DNA of 64,000 nt from Chitinophagales bacterium (GTDB taxonomy: Bacteria > Bacteroidota > Bacteroidia > Chitinophagales > CAIODY01). A program made the position numbers and the translations under genes. Of this stretch, positions 53,679-63,100 are shown in pieces (within the stretch, counting starts at the first letter, position 1; every line of letters starts with the position of its first letter). The stretch spans positions 1 to 64,000 of the forward strand of contig JAPJNH010000164.1 in the NCBI GenBank assembly GCA_026461075.1. The letters are read 5' to 3'. The notes under the pieces are model-generated. The model was not told where the DNA came from and did no database searches. It saw nothing but the letters and a program-made list of their open reading frames with translations.

Positions 53679-54965
53679 TTATAAACGCTCTAATAGCTTG
53701 GCTAGATTAAACGCTTGATTTTTTCTAGAATAGGATTTATAATTTGTTGCAGTAGAACTTACTTTACCTGTTTGTTTGAATTCAAAATAAGCCTCCTCTA
53801 AAGATAATGCAATTTCCTTTGCATCACTACAATTATATCCAGCATTTGTCTCATTTACAATCATTTGCAAATCACTTTCGTCATTTACAGATACTAATAC
53901 TTTTCGCTCTAATGCGAGATACTCATAAATCTTTGCAGGCAACAAGCGATTCTCGGGATTAGTGAGTACCAACAAAAGATTACTTTCTGCCAATTGCGTA
54001 AATAACATTCGCTTCGGTAGACGAGGCGTCGTATGAATATATTTATTAATTGCCGCATCATAATTTTTGATGCGTTGAACCTGATCCGGTTGATATTCTA
54101 TTCCTAAAAAATGAATCTCCGTATTTGCATCAGGAATACGATGTATAAAAATAGAAAAGCCCTCTAAAAAATCTTCTAATCGGTGATAGGGGTAAATGGT
54201 CCCAGCAAAGGCAATTCTAAATTTGTCAGACTTCTGTTGCACCTGTTTAACCTCTTCTATTTCTTCCTCAATATAGCCGTTAAAAACAGTAGCCGTTTGA
54301 ATAGAAGACACCAAGTGCTTCAACTTCTCTTGCTCGAAAGGATTAGAGGTAATGACCAATTTAGCTTCCTGCAAATATTTCTTTTCAAAGAATCGAAACC
54401 AATAATTATTTAGAATACGATTCAATCCACTGGCTTTCAAATTATCATCCTTACTTGTCCAACCATCTCTGTAATCCAATAGGTACGGCACTTTATACTT
54501 CTTTGCTAGTAAACGCGCATACTTGAATAAAATGAAAGGTTCCCCACTTGCTAAAATCAAATCTACTGCATTCGACTTTAGATAGTTGTCAGCAGCTCTA
54601 AACAATGACCACTTATTATCAAAGAGGGAGATTGGATAGGCCAATATTAAAGCAAGAAAAGAAAGTATTTTACGAACTAATACATATTTTTTATTTCCGT
54701 AATTTAAAAGAATACGATCACGCAAATTACTTTTATAAGGGACACGAATTATCGTTGCATTAGCCTCCGTTACAATACTAATCTCTTTCGCATTTGAACT
54801 TATCACATAATCCAAAGGGTCATTTTGAATATTATCCCAATGACGTGTCACAATAATCGGATGTACACCTGCTTCTGGCAAGTATTTGTACCAACTATAA
54901 GGACGAAAAGCTCCTACTGAATTATAAGGAGGAAAGTCGTGAGCAAATATCAGAATGCGTTTCAT
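53679..54965 (-). CDS. Glycosyltransferase (GT4-like, GT-B fold)
   Basis: A 428-residue cytoplasmic glycosyltransferase. N-terminal MKRILIFAHDFPPYNSVGAFRPY is the acceptor-side Rossmann start; LLDYRDGWTS and KLVITSNPFEQEKL mid-protein; the donor-binding half has FRIAFAGTIYPYHRLEDFLEG and LPAKIYEYLALERKVLVSV with the usual E-x-x-A block. The track start (GTG at 54971) overlaps the upstream stop; ATG at 54965 is preferred. The hydrophobic patch at about 105-120 may aid membrane binding. It follows another GT gene with a 2-nt gap. Confidence 0.88.
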   Translation of the reverse strand: MKRILIFAHDFPPYNSVGAFRPYSWYKYLPEAGVHPIIVTRHWDNIQNDPLDYVISSNAKEISIVTEANATIIRVPYKSNLRDRILLNYGNKKYVLVRKILSFLALILAYPISLFDNKWSLFRAADNYLKSNAVDLILASGEPFILFKYARLLAKKYKVPYLLDYRDGWTSKDDNLKASGLNRILNNYWFRFFEKKYLQEAKLVITSNPFEQEKLKHLVSSIQTATVFNGYIEEEIEEVKQVQQKSDKFRIAFAGTIYPYHRLEDFLEGFSIFIHRIPDANTEIHFLGIEYQPDQVQRIKNYDAAINKYIHTTPRLPKRMLFTQLAESNLLLVLTNPENRLLPAKIYEYLALERKVLVSVNDESDLQMIVNETNAGYNCSDAKEIALSLEEAYFEFKQTGKVSSTATNYKSYSRKNQAFNLAKLLERL

Positions 54966-54967
54966 GC

Positions 54968-56131
54968 TCACTTTATATTGGCTTCAATTTTAACATACAA
55001 ATCAACCAATTTCTTTTTCTCCGCGTTCCAATTTATCTCTTGTTTTGCAGCAATAGCCTTTTCTTTAAAACTCGCGTAGTTAGCCAATATCGATTTTAAA
55101 CCATTGAGATAAGCTCCCTTCTCATCCGGATTTACACAGATACCATTTTGATATTGATTCAGAATAATCAGATATTCTGGTTGTTGAGTAGCTAGGACAG
55201 GGATTTCTGCAATAGTATATTCAAACAATTTATTATCGAGGGCATACCAATAAGACAAATTATTTTTGTTCCAAGTTGGCACCAACCCAACATCAGCACC
55301 AGATAAATACGAACAAATTTCAACCGGCTTAACAGCAGGATGAAAATAAATATTTGTATAATTTTTCGAAGCGACATAATCCTTCACATCCTGACAACCT
55401 TTATCGAAAGACGTGATGTATAAAAGATGTAATCCTTTTTGATTACCTATTTCATCAATCACTTGTTCATGATTATGTGTGCGGGCATAAATATGTGCTC
55501 CGATAAACACTAATAATTTTTCTTCCTTTGGAATATTAAACATCCCTTTCAAATCGACACTATTAAGCACAGGCTCTAGTTCAGGCGCATTGCGGATGAT
55601 TACTGGTTTTTCTTTAGCGCTGAAATACTGAAATAAAATATCCGATAAAGATTGATTTACGGTAAGTAGATAATCTGCTAATCGACCATTCCGTTTCTCC
55701 CGGAGCACTTGATATTTACGTACGATATACGATTTAATCAGAATCGACACGGGTAAGCCCTTTAAGTTGTTCAATGGCCATGCATGAAATAATTCGTGCG
55801 AGTCATACACAAATATCCTTTCAGGATGATGTTTCTTAATCCAAGCACCCGCATCACACATAAACTGATCATGACAATGAAATACTTGATAGTCTTCTTT
55901 CGCAATTCCTAAAGCGATAGCACGAACTTCCTTTTCTGCACTAAACTTAGCAATCGTGTCTGGAAATACTCTCTTCACTTTAAATCCATCTATCATTTCC
56001 TCTGAAGGCAGAGAAGCATCCTTGACACAATAAATACAAACAGAATGTCCTGCTTGTACTAATTCCTTCGCTTCCCTATGTACACGACGGTCATTCGTGA
56101 ATGGGTTATCTAAAAGCATGGCAATTTTCAT
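54968..56131 (-). CDS. Glycosyltransferase (GT4-like, GT-B fold)
   Basis: A 387-residue glycosyltransferase. N-terminal MKIAMLLDNPFTNDRRVHREAKELV is characteristic of the family (DxRVxxEA). EDYQVFHCHDQFMCDAGAW gives the HCHD motif. The C-terminal donor domain has LLVFIGAHIYARTHNHEQVI and ALDNKLFEYTIAEIPVLAT. The track start at 56146 lies 5 codons upstream; ATG at 56131 sits 3 nt after a -7-like box and fits the family. It is the first gene of a four-gene minus-strand cluster and divergent from a DsbA-like gene. Confidence 0.88.
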   Translation of the reverse strand: MKIAMLLDNPFTNDRRVHREAKELVQAGHSVCIYCVKDASLPSEEMIDGFKVKRVFPDTIAKFSAEKEVRAIALGIAKEDYQVFHCHDQFMCDAGAWIKKHHPERIFVYDSHELFHAWPLNNLKGLPVSILIKSYIVRKYQVLREKRNGRLADYLLTVNQSLSDILFQYFSAKEKPVIIRNAPELEPVLNSVDLKGMFNIPKEEKLLVFIGAHIYARTHNHEQVIDEIGNQKGLHLLYITSFDKGCQDVKDYVASKNYTNIYFHPAVKPVEICSYLSGADVGLVPTWNKNNLSYWYALDNKLFEYTIAEIPVLATQQPEYLIILNQYQNGICVNPDEKGAYLNGLKSILANYASFKEKAIAAKQEINWNAEKKKLVDLYVKIEANIK

Positions 56132-56134
56132 CCT

Positions 56135-56142
56135 TAAAATTA
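56135..56142 (-). promoter_or_regulatory. -7-like box TAATTTTA of the glycan cluster, 3 nt from ATG
   Basis: Seven of eight matches to TAnnTTTG. Facing a similarly placed box for the divergent gene within a 53-nt gap, it suggests paired promoters and short or absent leaders. Confidence 0.35.
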
Positions 56143-56173
56143 TCAAAATTCACGCAAAAAGAAGGATATTCTG

Positions 56174-56181
56174 TAGCTTTA
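56174..56181 (+). promoter_or_regulatory. -7-like box TAGCTTTA of the DsbA-family gene, 3 nt from ATG
   Basis: Seven of eight matches to TAnnTTTG, directly before ATG 56185; supports that start over the upstream ORF-track start. Confidence 0.4.
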
Positions 56182-56184
56182 ATC

Positions 56185-56817
56185 ATGAAAATTGAAATTT
56201 GGAGCGACATCGCTTGTCCTTTTTGTTATATCGGAAAACGTCGTTTAGAACAAGCTTTAGAGGCTAGTAAACACATTACTATAAGCGACATTATTTATAA
56301 AAGTTATCAGCTAGCGCCGCAACTAAAAATCACTGAACCAACTTCATTGAACGAATACCTAGCAAAAGTAAAAGGTATCAGTATTGAAGAAGCGCGAGAA
56401 ATGAACGCTTACGTTAGCAATTTGGCTTCAGAAGTAGGTCTTAGTTTCAATATCGAAGACGCACAACTTGCGAACACTTTCAACGCGCATCGTTTCTTAC
56501 ATCTTGCTAAATTCTTGCACTGCCAAGTTGAAGCCAAAGAGCTCCTAATGAAAGCGTATTTTTGTGATGGAATGAACGTAAATCAACTTGATACTTTCCT
56601 CACTATCGCACAGGACTTAAACATCGACGCAACGCTCGTAAATAAGTGGTGGTCGGATAATAGTTTTGAAGAAGAAGTTAGAAGAGATATTTACGAAGCA
56701 CAACAATATCAAATCAGTGGCGTGCCTTTATTTTTATTCAATGAAAGAATTGCTGTTTCTGGCGCACAACCATTAGAAGTTTTTCTAAGGGCCATGAAAC
56801 GTGCTAGCGAATTATAG
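56185..56817 (+). CDS. DsbA-family (FrnE-like) oxidoreductase
   Basis: A 210-residue thioredoxin-fold protein of the cytoplasmic FrnE group. MKIEIWSDIACPFCYIGKRR carries the active CPFC pair (C11, C14); the helical insertion includes EPTSLNEYLAKVKGIS, and SGVPLFLFNERIAVSGAQ holds the cis-proline loop. It has no signal peptide. The track start at 56101 adds 28 unsupported residues and lies within the divergent gene. FrnE-type proteins serve in thiol-disulfide exchange or oxidative-stress protection. The last 14 bases overlap the convergent giant gene. Confidence 0.9.
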   Translation: MKIEIWSDIACPFCYIGKRRLEQALEASKHITISDIIYKSYQLAPQLKITEPTSLNEYLAKVKGISIEEAREMNAYVSNLASEVGLSFNIEDAQLANTFNAHRFLHLAKFLHCQVEAKELLMKAYFCDGMNVNQLDTFLTIAQDLNIDATLVNKWWSDNSFEEEVRRDIYEAQQYQISGVPLFLFNERIAVSGAQPLEVFLRAMKRASEL

Positions 56818-59800
56818 TAAAATCGCCCTTTAAGAAACGATCCGTATCATCTAAGCCAAAACGATAGATGATCATGTACATATAGGTTCCAATTTCTTGC
56901 TCTTTACCATTGAAACGTCCATCCCATGGAGCGTTTGCGTCTGTCGTAAAATATACGCGTTGTCCCCAACGATTATATAACTCCATTCTAAACTGCAGTA
57001 AATTTGCAGCATTCGAAAAGATGGGACCAAAGGTGTCATCTAATCCATCTCCGTTAGGACTAAACGCATTCGGCAACATCATCCATCCCTCACATAAATT
57101 AATTACCATCATCGCATCATGCGCCTCGCAACCATAATTATTCATTACACTTACACTATAAGTACCGGAAGCCTGCACCTGATAATTTTGTCCATTACTT
57201 CCGTCCTGCCAAATGATTTGTTGAAAAGCTGGAACCGATAAAGTAACGGGTGTTTCATCCAAACATAATTCACGATCAGGCCCCAAGGATACACTAATCA
57301 ACCCAACAATCGGAACATATATAGAATCACTTGCGGTACAACCTGCTGCATCTTGAATCGTAACATGATACCACTCACTACCATTCAAAGCATTACTAGT
57401 AGACGTTCCTACGCCACCAGGTGTCCAGTAATAATTAAATGGAGCAATCCCTCTCAATGTTTGCACTTGTATTTTTCCGCGTGCCTGACCACAAGTATCT
57501 GGTCCCATACTCAAGGCTAATTGTGCGTTCACAGAAGACGCAACTGCAAAGGTATCTTTGATTGTACAATTTTTCGTATCAGAAACACTAATAATATAAT
57601 TCCCTGCTGCTAAATTAGAAAGATTTGCACTCGCGCTAACGGCAGGTGTCCAGACATAGGTATACAAAGGGGTTCCACCACTAGCAATCACTTGTATAGC
57701 TCCATTATTTTTAGCACAACTTGTCGCTGTAACATTACTGTTTAACGCCAAAGCATTGGGTTGTGTAATCGTTACTGTACCTTGTTTTGTACAATTACCA
57801 GCATCTGTAACATTGAAAGTATACGTACCTGCTTGCACATTACTTAAGCTCAACGTATTCGAAACAGATGGTGACCAAGTATACGAATACGGTGTAAAAC
57901 CACCACTTATACTTGCAGTCACGGATCCGTTACTAGCACCATAGCAAGAAACATTTTGTTGATTGTTAAAGGTGATTGCCAAGGTATTATTAATAGCAGG
58001 CACTGTCACTTGCACGCTGTCTTTACAACCAACGGCATCGATCACTACCACCTTATAAATACCTGCTGTAAGAGCGTTTGCAGTAGATAAAGCACTTACC
58101 GAAGGATTCCAATTATAGGAATATGGACTAGCACCACCCGATACATTCAATATAATTTTACCTGTATGATTGCCGCAAGTATCCGCCTTGACAGTGAAGC
58201 TAATTGCAGGACCAGAAGAACTTAAAATCTTGGCTGTATCGATAAGTGTGCAACCTTTGGTATCAGAAAGCGTTAAAATATAATTGCCAAGAGAAAGGTT
58301 AGAAGCTGCATTAGTAGAGGAAACAGCAGGATTCCAAGTATAGGTATAGGTGGGCGTTCCTCCGTTTGCGGTCCAGCTGATGCTCCCATTATTTTTACCG
58401 CAAGTCGTTGTTTGAATAGTAGGATTTAATGTCAGCGCAGCAGGGTGTGTCAAAGTATAGGAGGCCGTTGCAGAACAATTATGCGCATCCGCAACAGTGA
58501 CGCTATAATTACCGGCTCCGAGATTGTTAGGGTTAGCGCCGCTCAGACTGCTTGGTGTCCACGTATAGGAATAAGGGGTTTGACCACCAGAAGGGCTTAA
58601 GCTAATACTTCCATTCGTCGCATTAAAACAGCTAGGCTGATTAATGGTATTGGCAATCGAAATGGTATTAATAATGTTCGGGATAAAGAAAGAGAAAGTA
58701 TCTATACATCCGAAGGTATCGACTACAGAAATATGATACAATCCAGAAGCGATATTAGTTACAAAATTACAATTAGTAACATTGGGCTGCCAGTTATACG
58801 TGTAGAATGGCGTTCCACCCGACATGACGAAACTCGCGGCTCCGTTAGTATTATTACAATAGGCAGGTGTGAGTTGTATAGTATGACCAAACGCGGCAGG
58901 TGCTTTTATTTGCACGGTATCTTTCACCGTACAGGTACCAGTTTGCGAAACGGTAACGATATAAGTACCTGCGCCGAGATTTTTAATGGTATCAGTATTT
59001 TGTGTAGGACTGGTATTCCAAAGAATACTTGTCGAAAGCGTATTACCAGTAACATGTACCATAGCCCACGCATCATGGCTAGCAGGACAAGTTACATTCA
59101 CAGAATCAATACTTGTTCCGAGTACAGCGATTTGTTTGGAAACGGTATCACTTCCACTACAAGGATTCGTTGCAATTAATTGGACGGTATATACACCAGG
59201 AGCACTAAATTGATGACTAGGATTTTGTGCGCTTGAAACGTTGGATGTGCCACTGCTAGGATCACCAAAATTCCATTGCCAATTGTTCGGACAATTAGTA
59301 GAATTATCAGTGAAGGCGAAATTTGCTTTTGGCGAACAGAGCCACGAAAAGTTAGCCGTATACTTCGGGGCATTCATGATATAAATATCATCGATCGCAA
59401 TTCCATCAAAGGCGTTACAGGTAGTACCTGCACCGAAGGTAAATCGAAAGATCACATTGGCTTGCCCTGCTAAATTACTCATGCAATGTTTGGCTACAAC
59501 CCAAGCGCCAGAGCCGAAGCCGCCGACACATGGGCTAACAGCAGACTGTAAGGTGCCCGACCAACCATCGCGAACAGTTGCTAAGGTAGTAAGGTAATTG
59601 ATTGGCGAATAATTATACCAATTCGCAGTGTAACAATCCACTGGATCATTCAAAGCACCGACGTTCGTCCACGTAGTTCCATTATTTAGGGAGTACTGCA
59701 GATTTCCGCCATCATACTTACGTTCAGACGACCAATAAATTTTGAATTCGATATAGGGATGGGCGAGGTTTGTAAAATCGAAACAAGGGCTTTGTAGCCA

Positions 59801-60070
59801 AGAGCGTTCTCCGTTAGTATAAGCAGTACCTGTAAGACCACCAGTCACCCAGCATTTCAATCCTTGTCCAGCTACGTTAATAACAGTTTTGTTTGGAGCT
59901 CCCCAAGCCCAAGAAGTACCCGTACCGCCTGTGGTCCAGGCAGGTAATGTTTCAAACGTTTGGTGATAAGGATAAGCAGTAACGCATTGCGCAGATACGG
60001 GACTTCTACTCACCCAAAGGGAGAAGCAAAGGATTCCACATAATACCTGCCAAAGGGCACGCTTTTTCAT
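56804..60070 (-). CDS. Large secreted protein: PKD, eight SprB-like modules, gliding-type C-terminal domain
   Basis: A 1088-residue cell-surface protein. Signal peptide (1-28); choice-of-anchor/MAM-like domain (about 30-245, FDGIAIDDIYIMNAP); PKD domain (about 246-318, WNFGDPSSGTS); eight tandem SprB-type modules of about 75 residues (about 319-925; each with C-x-x-x-x-G, GG-x-x-P-Y-x-Y-x-W and G-x-Y-x-x-x-V-x-D-x-x-x-C). An Ig-like domain (926-995) and a CHU_C domain (996-1088, LPNAFSPNGDGLDDTF) follow. Modules 3-5 and 6-8 resemble each other as triplets. The end is the type B sorting signal, so T9SS export is expected. Such proteins act in adhesion and gliding. Confidence 0.9.
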   Translation of the reverse strand: MKKRALWQVLCGILCFSLWVSRSPVSAQCVTAYPYHQTFETLPAWTTGGTGTSWAWGAPNKTVINVAGQGLKCWVTGGLTGTAYTNGERSWLQSPCFDFTNLAHPYIEFKIYWSSERKYDGGNLQYSLNNGTTWTNVGALNDPVDCYTANWYNYSPINYLTTLATVRDGWSGTLQSAVSPCVGGFGSGAWVVAKHCMSNLAGQANVIFRFTFGAGTTCNAFDGIAIDDIYIMNAPKYTANFSWLCSPKANFAFTDNSTNCPNNWQWNFGDPSSGTSNVSSAQNPSHQFSAPGVYTVQLIATNPCSGSDTVSKQIAVLGTSIDSVNVTCPASHDAWAMVHVTGNTLSTSILWNTSPTQNTDTIKNLGAGTYIVTVSQTGTCTVKDTVQIKAPAAFGHTIQLTPAYCNNTNGAASFVMSGGTPFYTYNWQPNVTNCNFVTNIASGLYHISVVDTFGCIDTFSFFIPNIINTISIANTINQPSCFNATNGSISLSPSGGQTPYSYTWTPSSLSGANPNNLGAGNYSVTVADAHNCSATASYTLTHPAALTLNPTIQTTTCGKNNGSISWTANGGTPTYTYTWNPAVSSTNAASNLSLGNYILTLSDTKGCTLIDTAKILSSSGPAISFTVKADTCGNHTGKIILNVSGGASPYSYNWNPSVSALSTANALTAGIYKVVVIDAVGCKDSVQVTVPAINNTLAITFNNQQNVSCYGASNGSVTASISGGFTPYSYTWSPSVSNTLSLSNVQAGTYTFNVTDAGNCTKQGTVTITQPNALALNSNVTATSCAKNNGAIQVIASGGTPLYTYVWTPAVSASANLSNLAAGNYIISVSDTKNCTIKDTFAVASSVNAQLALSMGPDTCGQARGKIQVQTLRGIAPFNYYWTPGGVGTSTSNALNGSEWYHVTIQDAAGCTASDSIYVPIVGLISVSLGPDRELCLDETPVTLSVPAFQQIIWQDGSNGQNYQVQASGTYSVSVMNNYGCEAHDAMMVINLCEGWMMLPNAFSPNGDGLDDTFGPIFSNAANLLQFRMELYNRWGQRVYFTTDANAPWDGRFNGKEQEIGTYMYMIIYRFGLDDTDRFLKGDFTIIR

Positions 60071-60141
60071 GCTACGAAAATACGTAACGAAAGCCGAATT
60101 TATGTGAATTAATGGTTACTATCGACCAGAAATAATTAAAC

Positions 60142-60169
60142 AAAAAATCCCTCTTCGGAGGGATTTTTT
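60142..60169. terminator. Intrinsic terminator with UUCG tetraloop
   Basis: A perfect 12-bp stem AAAAAATCCCTC / GAGGGATTTTTT closed by a TTCG loop, 18 nt past the end of the partial cadherin-like gene. It is symmetric and could work on both strands, but the only gene ending here is on the minus strand. Confidence 0.88.
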
Positions 60170-60187
60170 GTTAGAACCATTTAGTTT

Positions 60188-63100
60188 TTAATGTTGAATT
60201 TCAACAAGTTGATTACTGAGTATTAAATCATCCTTCATGAGCACTACACGGTAGGTGCCTGCATTTAGATTACTTACCGGGATATTTAGCAAATCCACTC
60301 CTTGCGTAAAGTTACGTTCCATTACCAACTGATTCAAATTATTGAATACTTCACAATGCATGCCCGCCTGGTTATTTGCGACAAACCGAATACTTAAATT
60401 ATCATTTGCAGGGTTTGGATAAATACTAATTGAACTCTTCAGAATAGTTTTTACAGCCATAATAGAAGAGTATATCGGCAACTCGAAGCTAAGATTCGAA
60501 ACTGCTTTTATTCTATAGTAATTCAAGCCAGCAAATGGCGTAGAATGAATAAATGCAAATTCTACTTGCCCTTTCTTAATCTGAGCAGCTTCAATTTTAC
60601 CTACTTTAACAAAATGAATTCCGTCTGCCGAGTGTTCGATTTCAAATTCACGGTTCTCCGTATACATACTCATCTTCCAATTTAACCCTACTCCGTTCTT
60701 TTGTAACGAAGCGGTATTTTGAACAAACTGAATTGGTAAAACACCAGCATGAGAGATAATAATAGAAGTGCTTGCTGCCGCACGACAACCATTAGCATCG
60801 GTCATGGTATAAGTAACCGCGAATGTATCGACTACGCTTCCTGTGAGCGTAACCGTACCAGTTAAAGTATCCAAAATCAATCCTGCGGCTGCACTGAATA
60901 TTCCACCACTAAATCCACTCACGCTCGCATAGGCTGTACCATTCGCTGGATACGGACTTCCAACATAGTTAACCGTAGCAGCAGGTAACGCATTTACAGT
61001 AACTGTTGCGGTCTGCACTGCCGATACATCGATACCTGCATGTGCAGTATCACCATTATCCTTTACGTAAATACTTAAAGTTGCTACCCCACTCTGACCA
61101 TTGGCTACTGCGAAGGCCAAATTACCCGAGGCATCTATCGAAGGCTGGGTGCTAAATAAAGAGTTATTATCATTTGTTACAATAAAGTTTGCTGTTTGTG
61201 TTGATTCATTGCTAGGGCCCACAGAAATTGAATTTGCCCATCCATTCACAATATTAACGCCACTATTTGCACATACAGCAACATCGGTACCTTTACTGAA
61301 GGAAGGTGCATCATTTACTGGTAAAACGGTCAAGTAAATAATTCCTGTATTGGAGGTTAAAGTATCATAATCCTTCACCGTATAGGTCATGCTTACAGAA
61401 CCATAGAAATTAGCTGCAGGCGTGAAGCTAACATAACCTGGCAGTGTAGCAGAGTTGGTTATACTCCACGTTCCATTTGCTGTTACCAATGTACCTGTCA
61501 GCGCTACAGTGCTAGGATCCACAAACGTATTATCTACATCATTCGTAGCAACATCAAATGAAATTACATTGTCTTCATAGCCTACAGGATAATCATCAAT
61601 TGCTGTTGGCGTCCCTAAAGGCAAAATTGTGATATCAATATGTGTCAAAGAAGAAGTAGCACCACTCTTGTCATTCACGGTATAGTGAATTTGCGTTAAC
61701 GGACCAATAGGTGTAGAGAAGGTATACGTAAAGGTGACATTACCATAAATATCCACGGTATATGTTCCTTCGCCTGCTACGGTGAAAGAAGTTTGCTGAC
61801 CAGGCGTATACGGATCCAAATCAACTGAAGTTGAATCAAATTGATTATCAATATCGTAATCATTCGTCAAAACATTAAAAGTAATAGATGCAACAGATGC
61901 AGTTGCAGTGGTACTTCTAGCATCACTAACCGTTACAGGAGCATCATTAACTGGCGTGATAGTAACAATAATCAAACCACTATCAGAAACCAATCCTTGA
62001 TTATCCTTTATGGTATATGATTTAGGAGTAGCGGTTCCATTGAAGTTGGCTACTGGTGTGAAAGTTACTATGCCTAATGCATTAACGGTATAGGTTCCTT
62101 CACCAGTAACAGTGTAGCTCGTTTGGATTCCAGCAGTTAAAGGATCTAAATCCACTTTACTTGAATCAACATATCCATCATAATCGTAATCATTGCTAGT
62201 GATATCATAAGTTACCGCAACATCTTCCGATGTACTAAAAGCATCATCAATTGCAAAAGGGGCTGAATTTACTGCATTTACAACAACAGTAATCGTTGCA
62301 GTATTTGAAACTAAACCAAGGACATCCTTCACTGTGTACGGAATCACAACGGTTCCATTATAATACGGATCTGGGATAAAGGTTACATTACCTAGGATAT
62401 CAACGTAAAACTGGCCTTGTCCAGGCGCATAATAAGCACCCTGTATACCTGTTGTAGTAGGATCTAAGTCAACACGCGCTACGTTAATAGCATTCGTTCC
62501 ATAATCGTTATTCGTAACGGAAAAAGTGACACTCACATTTTCATTCGTACTCGCATTATCGTTTACAGCAGTTGGCGCACCAGCCGGGATAACTGTAACA
62601 TCAATCGTTGCAACGTTAGAGGTCAAACTAACTGAATTATCAACGGTATAATACAATGTAGTTACATTACCATAAAAGCTTGAAATAGGGGTAAAGGTTA
62701 AGGTAGCACCACTCAAAGAGAAAGTACCTTGACCACTTAAAGTATAAGTCGATTGTGTACCCGCAGTATATGGATCAAGATCGATACTACTATTTACCAA
62801 AGTGCCGTCCACATTGATATCGTTCGCTAATAAGCTAATATTAATCGGAGTATTTTGCGCAGTAGATGCAGTATTGGCAACCGCTACTGGAGGCGCATTT
62901 ACGTGCGTAACATTTATCGTAACAGTACCGGCAACGGTTCCAAGATTCGCATCATTTGCTGTAAACGTAAAACTAGAAAGCGCGTTCCCATAGGTATTTA
63001 CCGGAGGATCATAGGTAAGATAAACAATATTTGCAGCAGAAATCGTTTGACCAACAGTTACAGCGACCCCATTCAAATAAAGAGTACCCTGACTTGGTAA

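Noticed and set aside
58733-59179. Plus-strand 148-aa ORF inside the SprB-module gene
   Set aside because: Shadow of low-complexity beta repeats on the other strand.
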